Shown piece by piece: positions 34,151-45,407 of a DNA stretch of 64,000 nucleotides. The notes beneath the pieces are model-generated. The model ran no database searches and was not told the DNA's origin. It saw nothing but the letters and a program-made list of their open reading frames with translations. Where the stretch lies: positions 4,898,001-4,962,000 of the forward strand of contig NC_089429.1 in the NCBI RefSeq assembly GCF_026210795.1, given 5' to 3'. The position numbers were made by a program, and so were the translations under genes. Source of the stretch: Rhizophagus irregularis. Its lineage: Eukaryota > Glomeromycota > Glomeromycetes > Glomerales > Glomeraceae. How positions within the stretch are numbered: the stretch's first letter is position 1; each line of letters begins with the position of its first letter.

Positions 34151-35129
34151 CATAGTATTACAACAAAAGTACAAATTTAATTTGTAAAAAGTTTTGTTTT
34201 GATTTAGTTTTTCAAATTTTTATATCCATCAAGATTTCAATAGTTAACATTTTTGTTGACATCACACAAATCTTTTGGAAGGTCAGTTTGCAATTAAAAA
34301 TTGAATATTATGATAAGATTTCTAGTTTGTTAGTTTGGCTAAAGATTATAAAAAAATTCAAATTAATACTTTTTATAATTCTTTATAATAATGTTGGTAC
34401 CAGTATTTGTGGTACTACTAAACTTTAATATCCAAAAAAGATCATTTTTTGCAATCCGTAATTTTGTAATATAAGCAAATAATATATTTTATTATTTTAT
34501 TAAATATTTATATTTTAATAAAGAACTACAATTTTACATTTTTCTCCAAAAATTCAATATAGATAAGACTCTAAAAAAAAATTTACAATCAATATTCTCA
34601 AGCAAGAATATTTAAATTTTCTTATATTTTCTTAAATGGCTAAACATGATCTTGATGACCTAGAATTTTTTTCCTACCAGGTTAGTATTGATGAAATGAT
34701 AAAACATAATCATATGATAAAATTGAAATTTTTAGACTATCGAGATTATTAAGACGTGAAAATCAAGAATGATGAACGAGATAGTAATGAGTTAAAAAGT
34801 TTAGAATATAATTCTTCTAATATATATATAGTATGCTACGAAATAACTCAAGATGTCAACTTGAAAACTAATCAAAAAAAAAAACTTTGTCTTAATAAAA
34901 TATTATGATAGAAACCTATAATGAAACGAAAATTTATTTTATATAGATCACCATCATATTTTTCATCATCTAGATCTAATTTAAAAATAGTGAAATATAA
35001 TTCTTCTGGAATCTTGGGTTGATCTTATTCAATAACCCATAAATCAGGAGATTTAAGACGATACTTTCTTTTGGATTTTTTTAAAATTTAAAATTCCAAA
35101 TTCAAAAGCTTATTATCAGAATTATGATG
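34151..35129. repeat. Upstream flank of copy H
   Basis: Gene-free. 34180-34560 retains scattered downstream-segment words (TTTGTAAAAAGTTTTGTTTT, TATATCCATCAAGATTTCAA). From 34560 it matches the upstream segments of C and E (CTCAAGCAAGAATATTTAAA, AATCAAGAATGATGAACGAG). Confidence 0.5.
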
Positions 35130-35385
35130 AAGGCGCAGTTAAAGTCTCTAGATTTTCCCAACGTAACCTGAAAAAAATGTCACGAAAAATCACGTGATAT
35201 TTTTATCGCCGGTAGTAAATGATATACTAATTGTACGTCATGCAAACAATTTCCTTTTTTAATATAGTTTTTGCATAACATTGTACAAAATAGTGCCAAA
35301 CTATATAAATATTGCATTTCAATCCCAAAAATAGATTCATTGTTTAATTTTTTTTTTCTTTAAAAAAAAATAAATTTTTTAAGAA
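35130..35385 (+). promoter_or_regulatory. BTB-family promoter with a 65-bp insert (copy H)
   Basis: GGCGCAGTTAAAGT at 35132 is separated from AATGATATACTAATTGTACG by about 65 bp that other copies lack. The insert contains AAATCACGTGATATTTTTAT. Downstream elements are kept: CAATTTCCTTTTTTAATATA, ACTATATAAATATTGC, and the T and A runs before ATG. Confidence 0.5.
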
Positions 35386-36792
35386 ATGACGAGAGGATAT
35401 TCATTAAAACAAGATTTGAGATTATTAATAAATAATCCAAAATATAGTGATGTAGAAATTTTATGTGAAGATGAAAAGAAATTATATGCTTGTAGAGCAA
35501 TTTTAGCTGCAAGATCCGAAGTATTTGATAGTTTACTTTATAATGGAATGAAAGAAACTTATGAAAATCAAATATCTTTTTCAAAGATTAATTCGGCTGG
35601 TATGGAGATTATATTAGAATACATTTATACTGGATCAGTTAAAGAAGAAACTTTAACAAAAGATAATACAATTGAAGCTTTTTATGCTGCAGATTATTTT
35701 CAGTTATCAGGTCTTCTGGATTTTATTAAGAAAACAATTAAGAGTACTAATTTTGCAAAAAATTATTCTCCAGAGTTATTATCTAAAATTTCAGAAACAA
35801 TGGAACCAAATCTATTGACAGAAGATAATATTCTTCTTAATTTATTGGTAGATGCAGTAGCGAATATACCATTAAACAATATTGAGTTTGGTAGATTGTC
35901 TATTACAGGTCTTAAATATCTTTTATCTTTCACACACGAGAAGAAAGATATACCCTTTGCAACTCGTGAATATGAAGTCTTTTGGTATAGTGCAATTCTA
36001 GCAGCAAAACAAGTCTCTGATGATGCATGCAGAAGTCTTATGGAACGGTTACCAACTTTAAAACAAATTGAAAATTCAATCGAAGTAGAAAATAAATTTC
36101 TTATTGATCATCAACAAGTTACTAAGGAACTAGAACCTTTAGTTAAATATATTGATTTCGGAAGGATTAAAACTCACATATTAGCCAATTTCATTGAACC
36201 ACTAAAAATTATTCCAATTGAAATAGTTTGTTGTGCTTATCGAAATATAGCATTATTAAATAATTTAAATTTAAGTGATATTCGTGGAAGACCACAAATT
36301 AATAATTATGTCTGGGATGTGTTAGCTTGTGGATCAAAACTTATTATTAAGGATAACGGAAAAATTGTACAAGCATCAGAAAATATTGACAGACACCAAA
36401 GTGCTCGAACTAAGATGACATTAGAAAATAAAGGCATTTTTGAATGGGATGTTATTATTGAGAAAAAAAGCATTCGTTCTTGGGTCGGAGTATGTGCAAC
36501 AGAAAATTTCAATTATGAAATGGCTGCAGGATTACAATCTACTGGATGGGTATTAGGTTCTAGTGGTTGTGTTCGTCATTCTGGAATTAGTATAGAAAAT
36601 TATTGTCCTCCATTTGGAGATGGTACAAAAGTTACAGTTCATTTAGATATGAATAAGAGAACTTGTTCTTTTACGATCAATGGTAAAAAGTATCGAGAAG
36701 TATCAGAATGGAATTTACCATCAAAACTTCATCCAGTAATATCTTTATATTATCCTGGTCGCTTTCGAATTCAGCCTCATGAAAGTAATTAG
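35386..36792 (+). CDS. BTB-BACK-SPRY protein (intact copy H, 468 aa)
   Basis: Intronless frame beginning MTRGYSLKQD. The BTB domain (about 20-117) is intact, with His of KLHAC replaced by Tyr (KLYAC), as in the copy at 53847. The BACK-like region contains TMEPNLLTEDNILLNLLVDA, a 3-residue extension relative to copies C and E, and HEKKDIPFATREYEVF. SPRY (about 318-465) has WDVIIEKKSIRSWVGVCATE, AAGLQSTGWVLGSSGCVRHS and PGRFRIQPH. SPRY loop 1 (SENIDRHQSAR) is distinct. It is most like copy F in the N-terminal part but like E and A at the extreme SPRY end (REVSEWNLPSKL), suggesting exchange between copies. Role as Cullin-3 adaptor inferred. Confidence 0.9.
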   Translation: MTRGYSLKQDLRLLINNPKYSDVEILCEDEKKLYACRAILAARSEVFDSLLYNGMKETYENQISFSKINSAGMEIILEYIYTGSVKEETLTKDNTIEAFYAADYFQLSGLLDFIKKTIKSTNFAKNYSPELLSKISETMEPNLLTEDNILLNLLVDAVANIPLNNIEFGRLSITGLKYLLSFTHEKKDIPFATREYEVFWYSAILAAKQVSDDACRSLMERLPTLKQIENSIEVENKFLIDHQQVTKELEPLVKYIDFGRIKTHILANFIEPLKIIPIEIVCCAYRNIALLNNLNLSDIRGRPQINNYVWDVLACGSKLIIKDNGKIVQASENIDRHQSARTKMTLENKGIFEWDVIIEKKSIRSWVGVCATENFNYEMAAGLQSTGWVLGSSGCVRHSGISIENYCPPFGDGTKVTVHLDMNKRTCSFTINGKKYREVSEWNLPSKLHPVISLYYPGRFRIQPHESN

Positions 36793-37239
36793 AAACTAGG
36801 TGCAATTTTATCAAAATAATTGCGTCAATTAATATATTATAAATACGTAAATTAGTTGCGTAATTAATTATTAGGATAATTAAGATTTTTATTAATACAC
36901 ATGATAATCGATTAAATAAAGCAATTTTTTTACATTTTTAACTTTGACATTAAAATGTTGAGTATCAATCTGGAAATCTCTCAGTTAGTATAAAGTACAA
37001 ATGTTTGATATAAATTTTATCATATGCTTTAAATTTCTTATAAAAAGAATATTCATTATCTCTTAATATTTTTATATAAACAGGTTATGAAAATAAAGAG
37101 TTTAAATTGCATTTAACGTTAACGTAAAACTAATAGGAAAATATTTTGTCTTTGAAGAATCCTTAACAGTGTTTATCATTCAAAGGAGTTGCCTGGTGAT
37201 ATTGGCCATTTTAAAATACTATTATTTCAGAGAATAAAA
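36793..37239. repeat. Downstream segment of copy H
   Basis: Paralogous to 33362-33837 (GTATAAAGTACAAATG, TTTAAATTTCTTATAAAAAG, ATATAAACAGGTTATGAAA). No gene. Confidence 0.6.
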
Positions 37240-37370
37240 TTATGAAAGGATAGTATTTATTAGATATTTATTAAAGTAAGATTTAAGATTATTATTAAAA
37301 CAACCCAAGTATAGTCAATTTAGCGGCATACAACTGCAGACAATTCAACTTTTAACTGTTGATCAATTTT
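37240..37370 (+). pseudogene. BTB 5' relic (copy I)
   Basis: A very short decayed trace of the family N-terminus: GAAAGGATAGTATTTATTAG for MTKGYSL, AAGATTTAAGATTATTATTA, CAACCCAAGTATAGT for NPKYS and, after a gap, ACTGCAGACAATTCAACTTT for AADYFQL. It sits behind H as relic G sits behind F. Confidence 0.6.
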
Positions 37371-37651
37371 ATTATGATCAAAAACAATTTCTTTTTTTTT
37401 TGATTAATATTTTTTAGGTTAGGTTCTATTAAAAAAGATAAATTGAAATATTTATAATTAATTCTTGTAAATAAAGAACTTTCGTTAAATTATTTTTCTT
37501 CGTTCTTTTTATTAAATTAAACGCAATGATCAACATACACATCATAACGAGCTAATTTATTTTTAAAATTTTATTTCATTTTTAATTTATTTAAGATAAT
37601 ATTTAATTCAGTTAATATAAATTATGTGGTTTGTGATTTCGGAACGTTAGA

Positions 37652-37820
37652 CCCTGTAAAAAAGTCGATCCGTTTTTTATACTTCCGTAATATATTCCCG
37701 AAATTAATAATCTTATATCATGGAATTTATCGAATTATTTACATTTTCTGTGAATGAATCCGTGAAAGGCTCATATTTACGGAGTTTTTACAGAAATAAC
37801 GGATAAAATTTTTTGTAGGG
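37652..37820. mobile_element. CCCTGTA MITE, copy 1 (169 bp)
   Basis: Ends CCCTGTAAAAAAGTCGATCC at 37652 and GGATAAAATTTTTTGTAGGG ending at 37820 are imperfect inverted repeats. AGA flanks both sides (37649-37651 and 37821-37823), a 3-bp target duplication. The interior is non-coding, with CCGTGAAAGGCTCATATTTACG-like words shared with two further copies at 43687 and 44917. Confidence 0.75.
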
Positions 37821-39811
37821 AGATTGTCTTTTTTATTGTTATAGAAATGGATTTGTTAATACAAAAGCCATTTATTATTTGAGTACTATATTCATTCTTA
37901 ATTTTTCTATGCCTCCTCAAGATTAGTGCAAAGGTACTATGGAAGATATGATTATCATGATCTCAATTCAAAAAATGCATCTATCGATACAAAATTAAAT
38001 AAAATATCGTGAAATAAGATCCTTCAATATTGGTCAACTTACTTCATAATAATAATTTACTATCTATACGGATATCATGAAATACCTTACATTTCTTTCA
38101 TTTACCATATTTACAAGACAAGGTTTATTTAATTAATCATATAATATTATTATTAATCTAAAAATTATTTTCCTAGCGTAAAGACAAAAAAAAGCTTATG
38201 TAAAAAATGAACAAACGTCATCATCTAGCTTTGATTATCGTTTATTAAAATAAATTTATTAATTTTATTCAAACTAAATTTATTTTTGATATGTAATTTG
38301 GCAACGGTTTTATTATAAAGTTTTTATCATAGGCTTTTTACTATTTTAAAAATTATAATGATGTATACATTACCGAAAAAATAAAAATGCGAAGTAAAAT
38401 TATTTATTACTTGAACTTTACCAAAACTTGTCTAAATTTGGACCTAAATCTCCTGATATACTGTACTAAATATCCGGACCACAATGGTTAGTATATGTTG
38501 TACCTGACTTTATCTAATGATGTTGGTTAGAAATAAACGGAACAGATTGAACCCGATTTTTCTACTCAATTTATGCCTTTTTTTAATTGGCTAAAATTAA
38601 TTACACTAAAATCGGAGCAGAACAGAACAGAACAGAAATGAACAGGGCTAGTGTTTTAAATTGACTACGGTCCGCAATTGACCTTAAACTACGATATTTT
38701 TTTGATAATTTATTGAGGATATCTAATTGGACAACTAAGGTTCATAATTGACCTTAAACTAGCGATTGGTTAATTAATATAAGTGGCGCTGGTCAGGAAT
38801 GATATTTGTTAGTACGGAAGATAATCGACACCAAAATTAGAAATTGTGTAACTGCACCGAGATGAAATACCCTAAAACAAGGCGATAGATATCGGAATAA
38901 CCTTAGATCAATTAGAAAATTAAATTTTGTAATTTTGGAAATTTTGTTACCATGCGAATTTTGAATTAATAATTATTTAATTTAGTCCGAAAAGGAAAAC
39001 TTTTATTTATTGGATATTTATTCATTTAAATAGAATTTGAAAGTATTTTTTATTTATATAACTTAGAAATTCCTTTCTTTCATGAATTTTATTTTATTAT
39101 TAATTTTTATTTCGTCTTTTGAACTTGGGAAAACTATATTTTTACCATTAATAAATAAAACTCTCTTATTGCACACCTACCGGTGGCAGTAATTTAATAA
39201 ATTATGCACGTAAAGGTGACCCCATTATTGTAAGTATTGTTAAATTATTATAATTGTTTTTTTTAGAGATGATGAAAAATTTAAAAAAAAAATGAGAAAA
39301 AAAGGGAAACGGAGAATGGGGGGAGGTCGTAAAGAAAGGGAGAACGGGTGGATATGAAAATCCTCGTGTACTGATAACAATTAAAATGTAAAGATTGACG
39401 GGTAGGCATGGCGTAATTGACGATCACTTGTCATTTGAAGTTCGTGAGAGCATGAGCATATCTATTGGGACTAAATGTTTTTAATTAAAGCTTAATTCTT
39501 TATTTCATCATATATAGGACGATGAGATTATATTGGTGATAATTTCATAAAGCATATTAAATCTTAATAAACTTATCTAATAAAAAAAACTTAATAATAT
39601 TTGTGTTTGTGAAAAGGTAAAAAGGGGGGTTTAATAATAATGAATACATCATAAGTTTCGATAAGAAGAAAAAAAATAATAGAATCCCGTAAGATTTCAG
39701 ACTTTCAGTCTCTAGAGGATGTAGGAAGTACCGAAGTAGGGGTAGAAGACTTAGAATATATAGAATAAGGATATTCGTTACTATTGTCTCAATTTTGTGT
39801 AGTAAAAATTA
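37821..39811. other. Gene-poor AT-rich region
   Basis: About 2 kb with no supported gene. It contains a small direct repeat AATTGACCTTAAACTA at about 38678 and 38749, a GAACAGAACAGAACAGAA run near 38620, and a purine-rich stretch (39260-39360). I see no RNA gene and no clear transposon ends. Confidence 0.5.
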
Positions 39812-40054
39812 CTAATTTTTGTAAATTCTCTCTAGTAAATTTTGGTATTCCACTTCACATGGTACGTTATTTAATGAAACTATCTCTTCAATAGTATCTA
39901 CCTTACTACAGAAGTTTTTAACACAATCGCTTGTCTCTTTACAGTCAGGACAAAGCTTAGGTGGTTTTCTCCTACTATTGTTACTTGTAAAAAAAAATTT
40001 ATGAACAAATGGAGGCTTCTCGTCTGTCCTTGTTTCGTGTGACATATTTTGCAA
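39812..40054 (-). CDS. Small hypothetical protein (80 aa)
   Basis: An ATG-initiated frame with non-repetitive, charged composition (Lys, Glu, Asp, Pro), unlike the Phe/Ile/Asn-rich spurious frames nearby. It includes a small Cys group CPDCKETSDCVKNFC (residues about 35-49) that could bind a metal, and a C-terminal VEYQNLLERIY helix. A second ATG at residue 4 (MSHETRT) is an equally good start. I do not recognise the family; it may be a single-exon gene or one exon of a larger one. Confidence 0.4.
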   Translation of the reverse strand: MQNMSHETRTDEKPPFVHKFFFTSNNSRRKPPKLCPDCKETSDCVKNFCSKVDTIEEIVSLNNVPCEVEYQNLLERIYKN

Positions 40055-41316
40055 TTTTTAAGAATTTTTTATTGCGAAGTAATTCTATATTTATATTTAA
40101 AATGCCGATAAGATTCTTTACAAATGTTCCCATTCTCATTATTCTATGTCAAATCTAATAAACCACATAAGTGGCCAAAGGAATTGGCGTTGTTTATTTT
40201 CATGATCAATTAAAAATGCAGCGGAGGATACTAGGACAATAAGAAAATGTTTCTTTTGTTATCAAGTGAAACAAAATAATATGGCTAACTAAAGTTCTCT
40301 ATGTGTACCAGTCCCACGTTTTTTTATGCATCTAACACAGCTTGACTATGATCTTAGATAAATTTCTTATAAAAAGTAAATTTAGTTATATCAATCATAA
40401 TACACTAGAATTTATTTTAGAGCTTCATTTATTAGCTTTCGACTTTAATACAAATAAATCGTAATGTACGTTATGTAGTATTCAGAACAAGAAAAAAATA
40501 GATTTGCTTCAGAAGGAGCGGTAAATATTTCAAAAAAGCAGTTTTAACTAAATAAAAATTTTATTTTTATTTTATAGAAATATGAATCGGCGATTTATCA
40601 CCGTGGTTTTATTTATTTTTATTTATTTAATTATTTATTTTGTAATAGAAAAAAAATTTTTTTTTTTTGTAGAATATTAAAATGATCACACTTACCATAC
40701 ATTTTTTTTTTTTAAAAAAAAAATTACTAAAAGTACACAGATAATTATTCTTGTAAACAAGTATTATTCTTCAGTATCACGAGAAAAACATCGCGGTGCG
40801 CATAACGGGAGCGGCCGAGAAGGTCTCCCATCCTCTAGATATTTTATTTTATTTTTTACCATGTATAAATGAATAATAAATAAATAATTAATTAAATACT
40901 TAATTAAAGCTTCTTAATTGGTGTTTCATCTTTTTTTAGTGTTACAATTCTATGAAATTGTAACTTTAATTTTGTGTAAAATTTTTTTTTTTTTTTTAAT
41001 TATTAATATTTTAATCATATGATTCATAAATATAATAATAATAAAGCAGCTTGGAAATTAATGTTACACATAATAAACAAACCTGTCCTTCATAAAATTT
41101 ACATGTTACTAATAATTAGGGAGATGAACTTTATCCATCTTACGTTATTCTCCTTATATATGTTGTATGTGGTTTCTGAATACCGGTTGGAAGTCGGATC
41201 TTGGCCAGCATTACGAAATCCTAGACCGGCACTATGCTTTAATTCTGGCCAACATCCCGTATCCACATGTGTGGATTCGGAATCCACATAGATTCCGTTT
41301 CCACCTACAACATATA
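40055..41316. other. Intergenic AT-rich region
   Basis: No supported gene. 40690-40725 holds a T run followed by an A run like those before BTB starts, but no BTB frame follows. 40795-40845 is an unusual GC-rich island (GCGGTGCGCATAACGGGAGC). 41195-41260 carries TTGGCCAGCATTACG and ATTCTGGCCAACAT words, and 41262-41295 the repeat ATCCACATGTGTGGATTCGG. Confidence 0.4.
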
Positions 41317-41800
41317 TAGTGAAATTCGATAAACCGGATTTGGTCCTAAACCAGACTTTTTTGCTGGAACCAAATCACGTATATTAAAATATTTTCGATA
41401 TACGAGTTTACTAGTAAAGGCTCGAATATTCACTATAACCGTATAACGGATCAATTTTCTAACCAGCTATAGTAAAAATTATTCGATAAACCTTATCACG
41501 TGATTTGATACATTTGAAAACCAATTTGACCGAATCATTTTTTTTTTTAATAATATATTCGGCATTTAGTTTGGATATGCAAAATTTGGTTAATATAAAG
41601 AAAAAATTATTTCCAATAGTATTATTTAATTTATCAATACTAAAAACAACTAAAATTGAAAAAAATCTAGAGATTTTTTGATTTTTTAAGTTTTTAATTT
41701 TTGTTACGTCGCATAAAATTTGTTTTCGTTATACCGGATATCCCGATAAACCAGATATTATTAGTGCAACCGATAAATCCGGTTTATCGAATTTCACTGT
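41317..41800. mobile_element. Mariner-type MITE, CAGTGAAATTCGATAAACC ends
   Basis: The left end TAGTGAAATTCGATAAACCG and the right end CGGTTTATCGAATTTCACTG are long, nearly perfect inverted repeats, with TA on both sides (41315-41316, 41801-41802). The 484-bp interior is non-coding. A 154-bp relative with the same ends lies at 51552-51705. TA target and CAGTG start fit Tc1/mariner derivatives. Confidence 0.75.
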
Positions 41801-41802
41801 TA

Positions 41803-43448
41803 CAGTGTACAAGTAATATAAAGTTGCCTTACATTCCGTACTTTACACAAATCACGTGATATGATCTTCTATTTATTTTATCGTCTTCATATTGCCGTGC
41901 GAGAAAAGCTGCCACCTTTTCCATGACAAGTGACGTTAAGTTAAATTAAATAAAATTAAGAACTTTATTAAATAAAATGTGTTGCTTGGTTTATTATTAC
42001 ATAAAAATATAAAACGCAAAATTTTTAGGTTATAAATATAAAATTTTATTGAGTTATAAATTATTATATTGTGAAAAATAATTCTAATGTAAAAATTTAA
42101 TGTCCAAATGTTGTCGATTTATATAACTAATTTAAGGGTACTTTATTTTAGGGTTATTAGCTTCTAGTTACATCATAATTTCTATTATTATTAATGTTTA
42201 TCACCATGTGGGTCTACAAGTTTCAGATTCGTTTCATGATAAAATGATCTTCATCACGTGATTAATTATTTCAATGAAGTGGGTTAATATTAGTGTTACT
42301 TAATTTACCACTACCTATATATTATGGTAAATTTATGACACTACATGAAAAATGAAAGTAAAAAAATTACAAATATATGCATGTTATGTTTATATTTTTT
42401 TATTGAGTATTTTGTACAATATCTTTATTATAATATTTTAATTGTTTAATGTATACAAATAAGAAGCTACCCTATAAAATGAAATGTATTAAATTTGTTT
42501 TATATTTGTGTTCATGTGTTAAAACTTCTAAAAAGGCACAAGTTTGTCTGATTTATGACTTATTATAAAAGAACAAAAATTAAATAAAATGGTGCTGTCT
42601 TATATATTTATTTATACACATGAGCACAAATATAAAACATGTTTAACACATCTCATTTTTATAGAGCTATTATTATCATATATATATATATATATCACTA
42701 TATTATTTAATTTTCTTTTAAATAACTCTTTCTTTAAAGATAACTTTTCTTTTAAAATCTTATTTCTCTCAAAAGGATCTAAAGGCAAAAGGACTTACTT
42801 GATTGTATACTTTCATGCGTTAAATGTAGGAAAATGTTTTTGAAAAAAAATATAGGAAAACATATACCTAAAATTCTTCAGTTTTAGGTCTTTTTTGCTG
42901 GAAATTTTTAAGTTCAGATAAGTAAAATATAGAATAGGAGTTTCTATTATTTCTTTTAAAATTTTCTTGCATTAAGAATAAAATAATATTTTTTTATATT
43001 GTGTAAGATCTTGCTGGGAACTCATACATCTTTTGTTATAAAAAAATAAAATAAATTGAAATGACTGAGCGTCTTCTATCGATTGAAGATCATTGAGGAA
43101 AAAAGGTGGTTTTCAGCCCGCTTGTTAATCATCATAATAAGAAATCTCTCGAACTTTTTGACCAATCAGATCACATCGGTCTATCAATTGAGGTGCTTGA
43201 GAACGCCCAAAATCGATAGTTTTGGAATTTAGCCATCATTAATAAAAACTTATCATACTTATTGTTATGGGTATTATGTCATTATTTTCCCTTGTTATAC
43301 TTGCTATAGCATAATTATCACAACGTTTTGGGACGCGTTTATTTTGCTATGACGCGTTACGCTATCATAGATGACGAAATGTATTCAATTTTTACTATGT
43401 AGAATCACACTTTTTTAATAAATATTTGTTTTAATAGAGAATATTATT
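41803..43448. other. Gene-poor AT-rich region
   Basis: No convincing gene in about 1.6 kb. An 84-codon plus frame at 42589 contains a TATATATA microsatellite and looks spurious. ATCACGTGAT-type words occur at about 41850 and 42255. At 43075-43220 CGATTGAAGATC and CCAAAATCGATAG form a weak inverted pair. Confidence 0.45.
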
Positions 43449-43465
43449 AAATTTTGGAAACTTAT

Positions 43466-43621
43466 TCCCTCCACAGGTTTATTTTTCGACACCAGGGTGG
43501 CGCTGTCAGATTTGGCGGTTTGGTACACGATTTAATTTAGAATTACTTTAGGCTTACGAATAGTTTGTCCCTGTAATTTGTATCGTGACTTTGTTCACAT
43601 GGAAATTAAAAATAAAAATAA
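43466..43621 (+). mobile_element. 5'-truncated LINE 3' end with 17-bp target duplication
   Basis: A 156-bp insertion ending in AAAATAAAAATAAAA and bounded by perfect direct repeats AAATTTTGGAAACTTAT (43449-43465 and 43622-43638). The sequence TGTAATTTGTATCGTGACTT before the tail matches the 3' end of the insertion at 50208-50892. Target-primed retroposition of a LINE 3' end (or a SINE sharing it) explains this best. Confidence 0.8.
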
Positions 43622-43686
43622 AAATTTTGGAAACTTATATGTAGAGGGAGGCTGCGCCATTCCACAAAAAAATTTTTTGGATTTTT

Positions 43687-43882
43687 CCATGTAAAAAATT
43701 TTATTCGTTACTTCTGTAAAATCTCCATAAAAATGAGCCTTTCACGGATCCATTCACGGAAAATGTAAATAATTTGATAAATTCCGTAATATTAAGGTTA
43801 TTAATTCCATTAATTCCGGAGATTTGAGCCTTTTACGGAAAAAAGATGGAATATAAAAAACGGATTAACTTTTTCTACAGGG
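43687..43882. mobile_element. CCCTGTA MITE, copy 2 (196 bp)
   Basis: The right end AACTTTTTCTACAGGG and left end CCATGTAAAAAATTTTATTC are the family termini, the left with one mutation. Interior words CCTTTCACGG, CCATTCACGGAAAATGTAAA and TTATTAATTCCATTAATTCC are shared with copies at 37652 and 44917. Flanking TTT and TTA match at two of three positions. Confidence 0.65.
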
Positions 43883-44916
43883 TTATTTTTTCGTATTGAA
43901 TCGAAATTTTTTAATGTTTGATTGGATAAACTCGTTATTAAACATCCGGTTGAAATTTCATGTAAGATAACTTATTAAAATGATAAAGGTGAAGCCTTCC
44001 GCAATTTATTCTTCATATTTGAGGCACAGTAGTGAATTTTTTTTTTTACCAACGTTTTTATAGATTACGCAGTAGCGAACACACCCAATTCGTTAGATAA
44101 AGATAAAAGTACGTTTGTCACATAATTAATTGAGTTATTTTTAACTTCGTCAAATATAAAAGTATATAATTAAGGTAATTTTTAATTTCGTCAAATATAA
44201 ACGTACACTTAGGTAAATTTTAATTTCGTCATAATATACTATCGTCTAATAATAATGGAGATACTCTTAAAATGTAAAATTATGAAAATATTTTTAAAAT
44301 GCTGTTGGCCATTGCGCGCGCAGCAACTTAAAAACTTGAATAACCAAATACTACAAGTCTACAATTACAACCGTTTAATCATTTCTTTTGCTAAATCAAA
44401 ATATTTTCACAAGTCATTCCCATCAATACCACATCTACAACCCTACTATTAAATAAAAGTCCATAGCAACTTGTTCAATACTCATATTTTCATCTTTCAA
44501 TTCTTCAATATTAAGTTTTTCAATTAAATAATTTCTAACAGCTTGTGATCCACGGTATCTTACTTTGGCTTCAAAAGCATCCAAAAATGGCCTTAATACC
44601 GTATCTCCTCGAAACTGTCCAATAGAGGAATAAACTTTGAAGAACAAAAAATTAGTATTCGTCATATTACAAATACCGTAAGTTTTAAGTAAGTTTTATA
44701 ATACTGTAAGCTTATAAGTAAGTTTATGCATTACCTGCTATACGATAATTTTCCCATTCAAATACATTTTTAATGAGAGGAATCCATTTGTTTAACTAAA
44801 TCTAGAATAGAATGAATTGACTTTGACTCCCCTCCTGACTTAACGTTTCGAGATAAGATACTATGGAGGATTTAACAGTTTCATAATTTGCTTTAGGATA
44901 ACTTGCCAAACGAAAG

Positions 44917-45115
44917 CCCTATAAAAAATTTTTATCCGAATATTTCCATTATTTCTCCGTGTCTTCCGTAAAAATTCCGTGAAAATGATACATTCACGGA
45001 TATCCGTGTTAGCGAGATGAAAATTTCCATGATTTAAGGCTATAAATTCCATTAAAATGATACATTCACGGAAAAAACATGGAAAGATAAAACACGGATC
45101 AGATTTTTTACAGGG
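44917..45115. mobile_element. CCCTGTA MITE, copy 3 (199 bp)
   Basis: Ends CCCTATAAAAAATTTTTATC and GATCAGATTTTTTACAGGG, with a perfect AAG duplication outside (44914-44916, 45116-45118). It lies within a coding exon of the reductase pseudogene, between the codons for LDGA and RLASYPK. The internal ATGATACATTCACGGA word is present twice, in direct orientation. Confidence 0.8.
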
Positions 45116-45407
45116 AAGGCACCATCTAAATTAAAAACATTAAGAGGTCTATTAATAATAAACACCTTTAAGAAAAAAAGGATGGCAAATAAAAAAGATT
45201 AATGTCTCAATTTATATAATTTATTATATTAAATAAATAATAGGCTTTAATTACTTTTAATCCGTTTTGATTTGCCCATTTTACAACGGTTTTAACCCGT
45301 ATCTTTCCAATAAATTGATAGACATCTGTACAGCAGTAAATCCATGATTTTCAGTTTTTCTTACGCGGTTTGAAGCTTCCTTTGCACGATCACAATCGAC
45401 TAGATCA

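Noticed and set aside
40795-40850. 5S rRNA-like GGATGGGAGACC on the minus strand
   Set aside because: Only a 12-base match to the 5S internal control region; the rest of a 5S gene is absent.
42589-42843. 84-codon plus-strand frame
   Set aside because: It includes a TATATA microsatellite and has AT-driven composition; no homology recognised.
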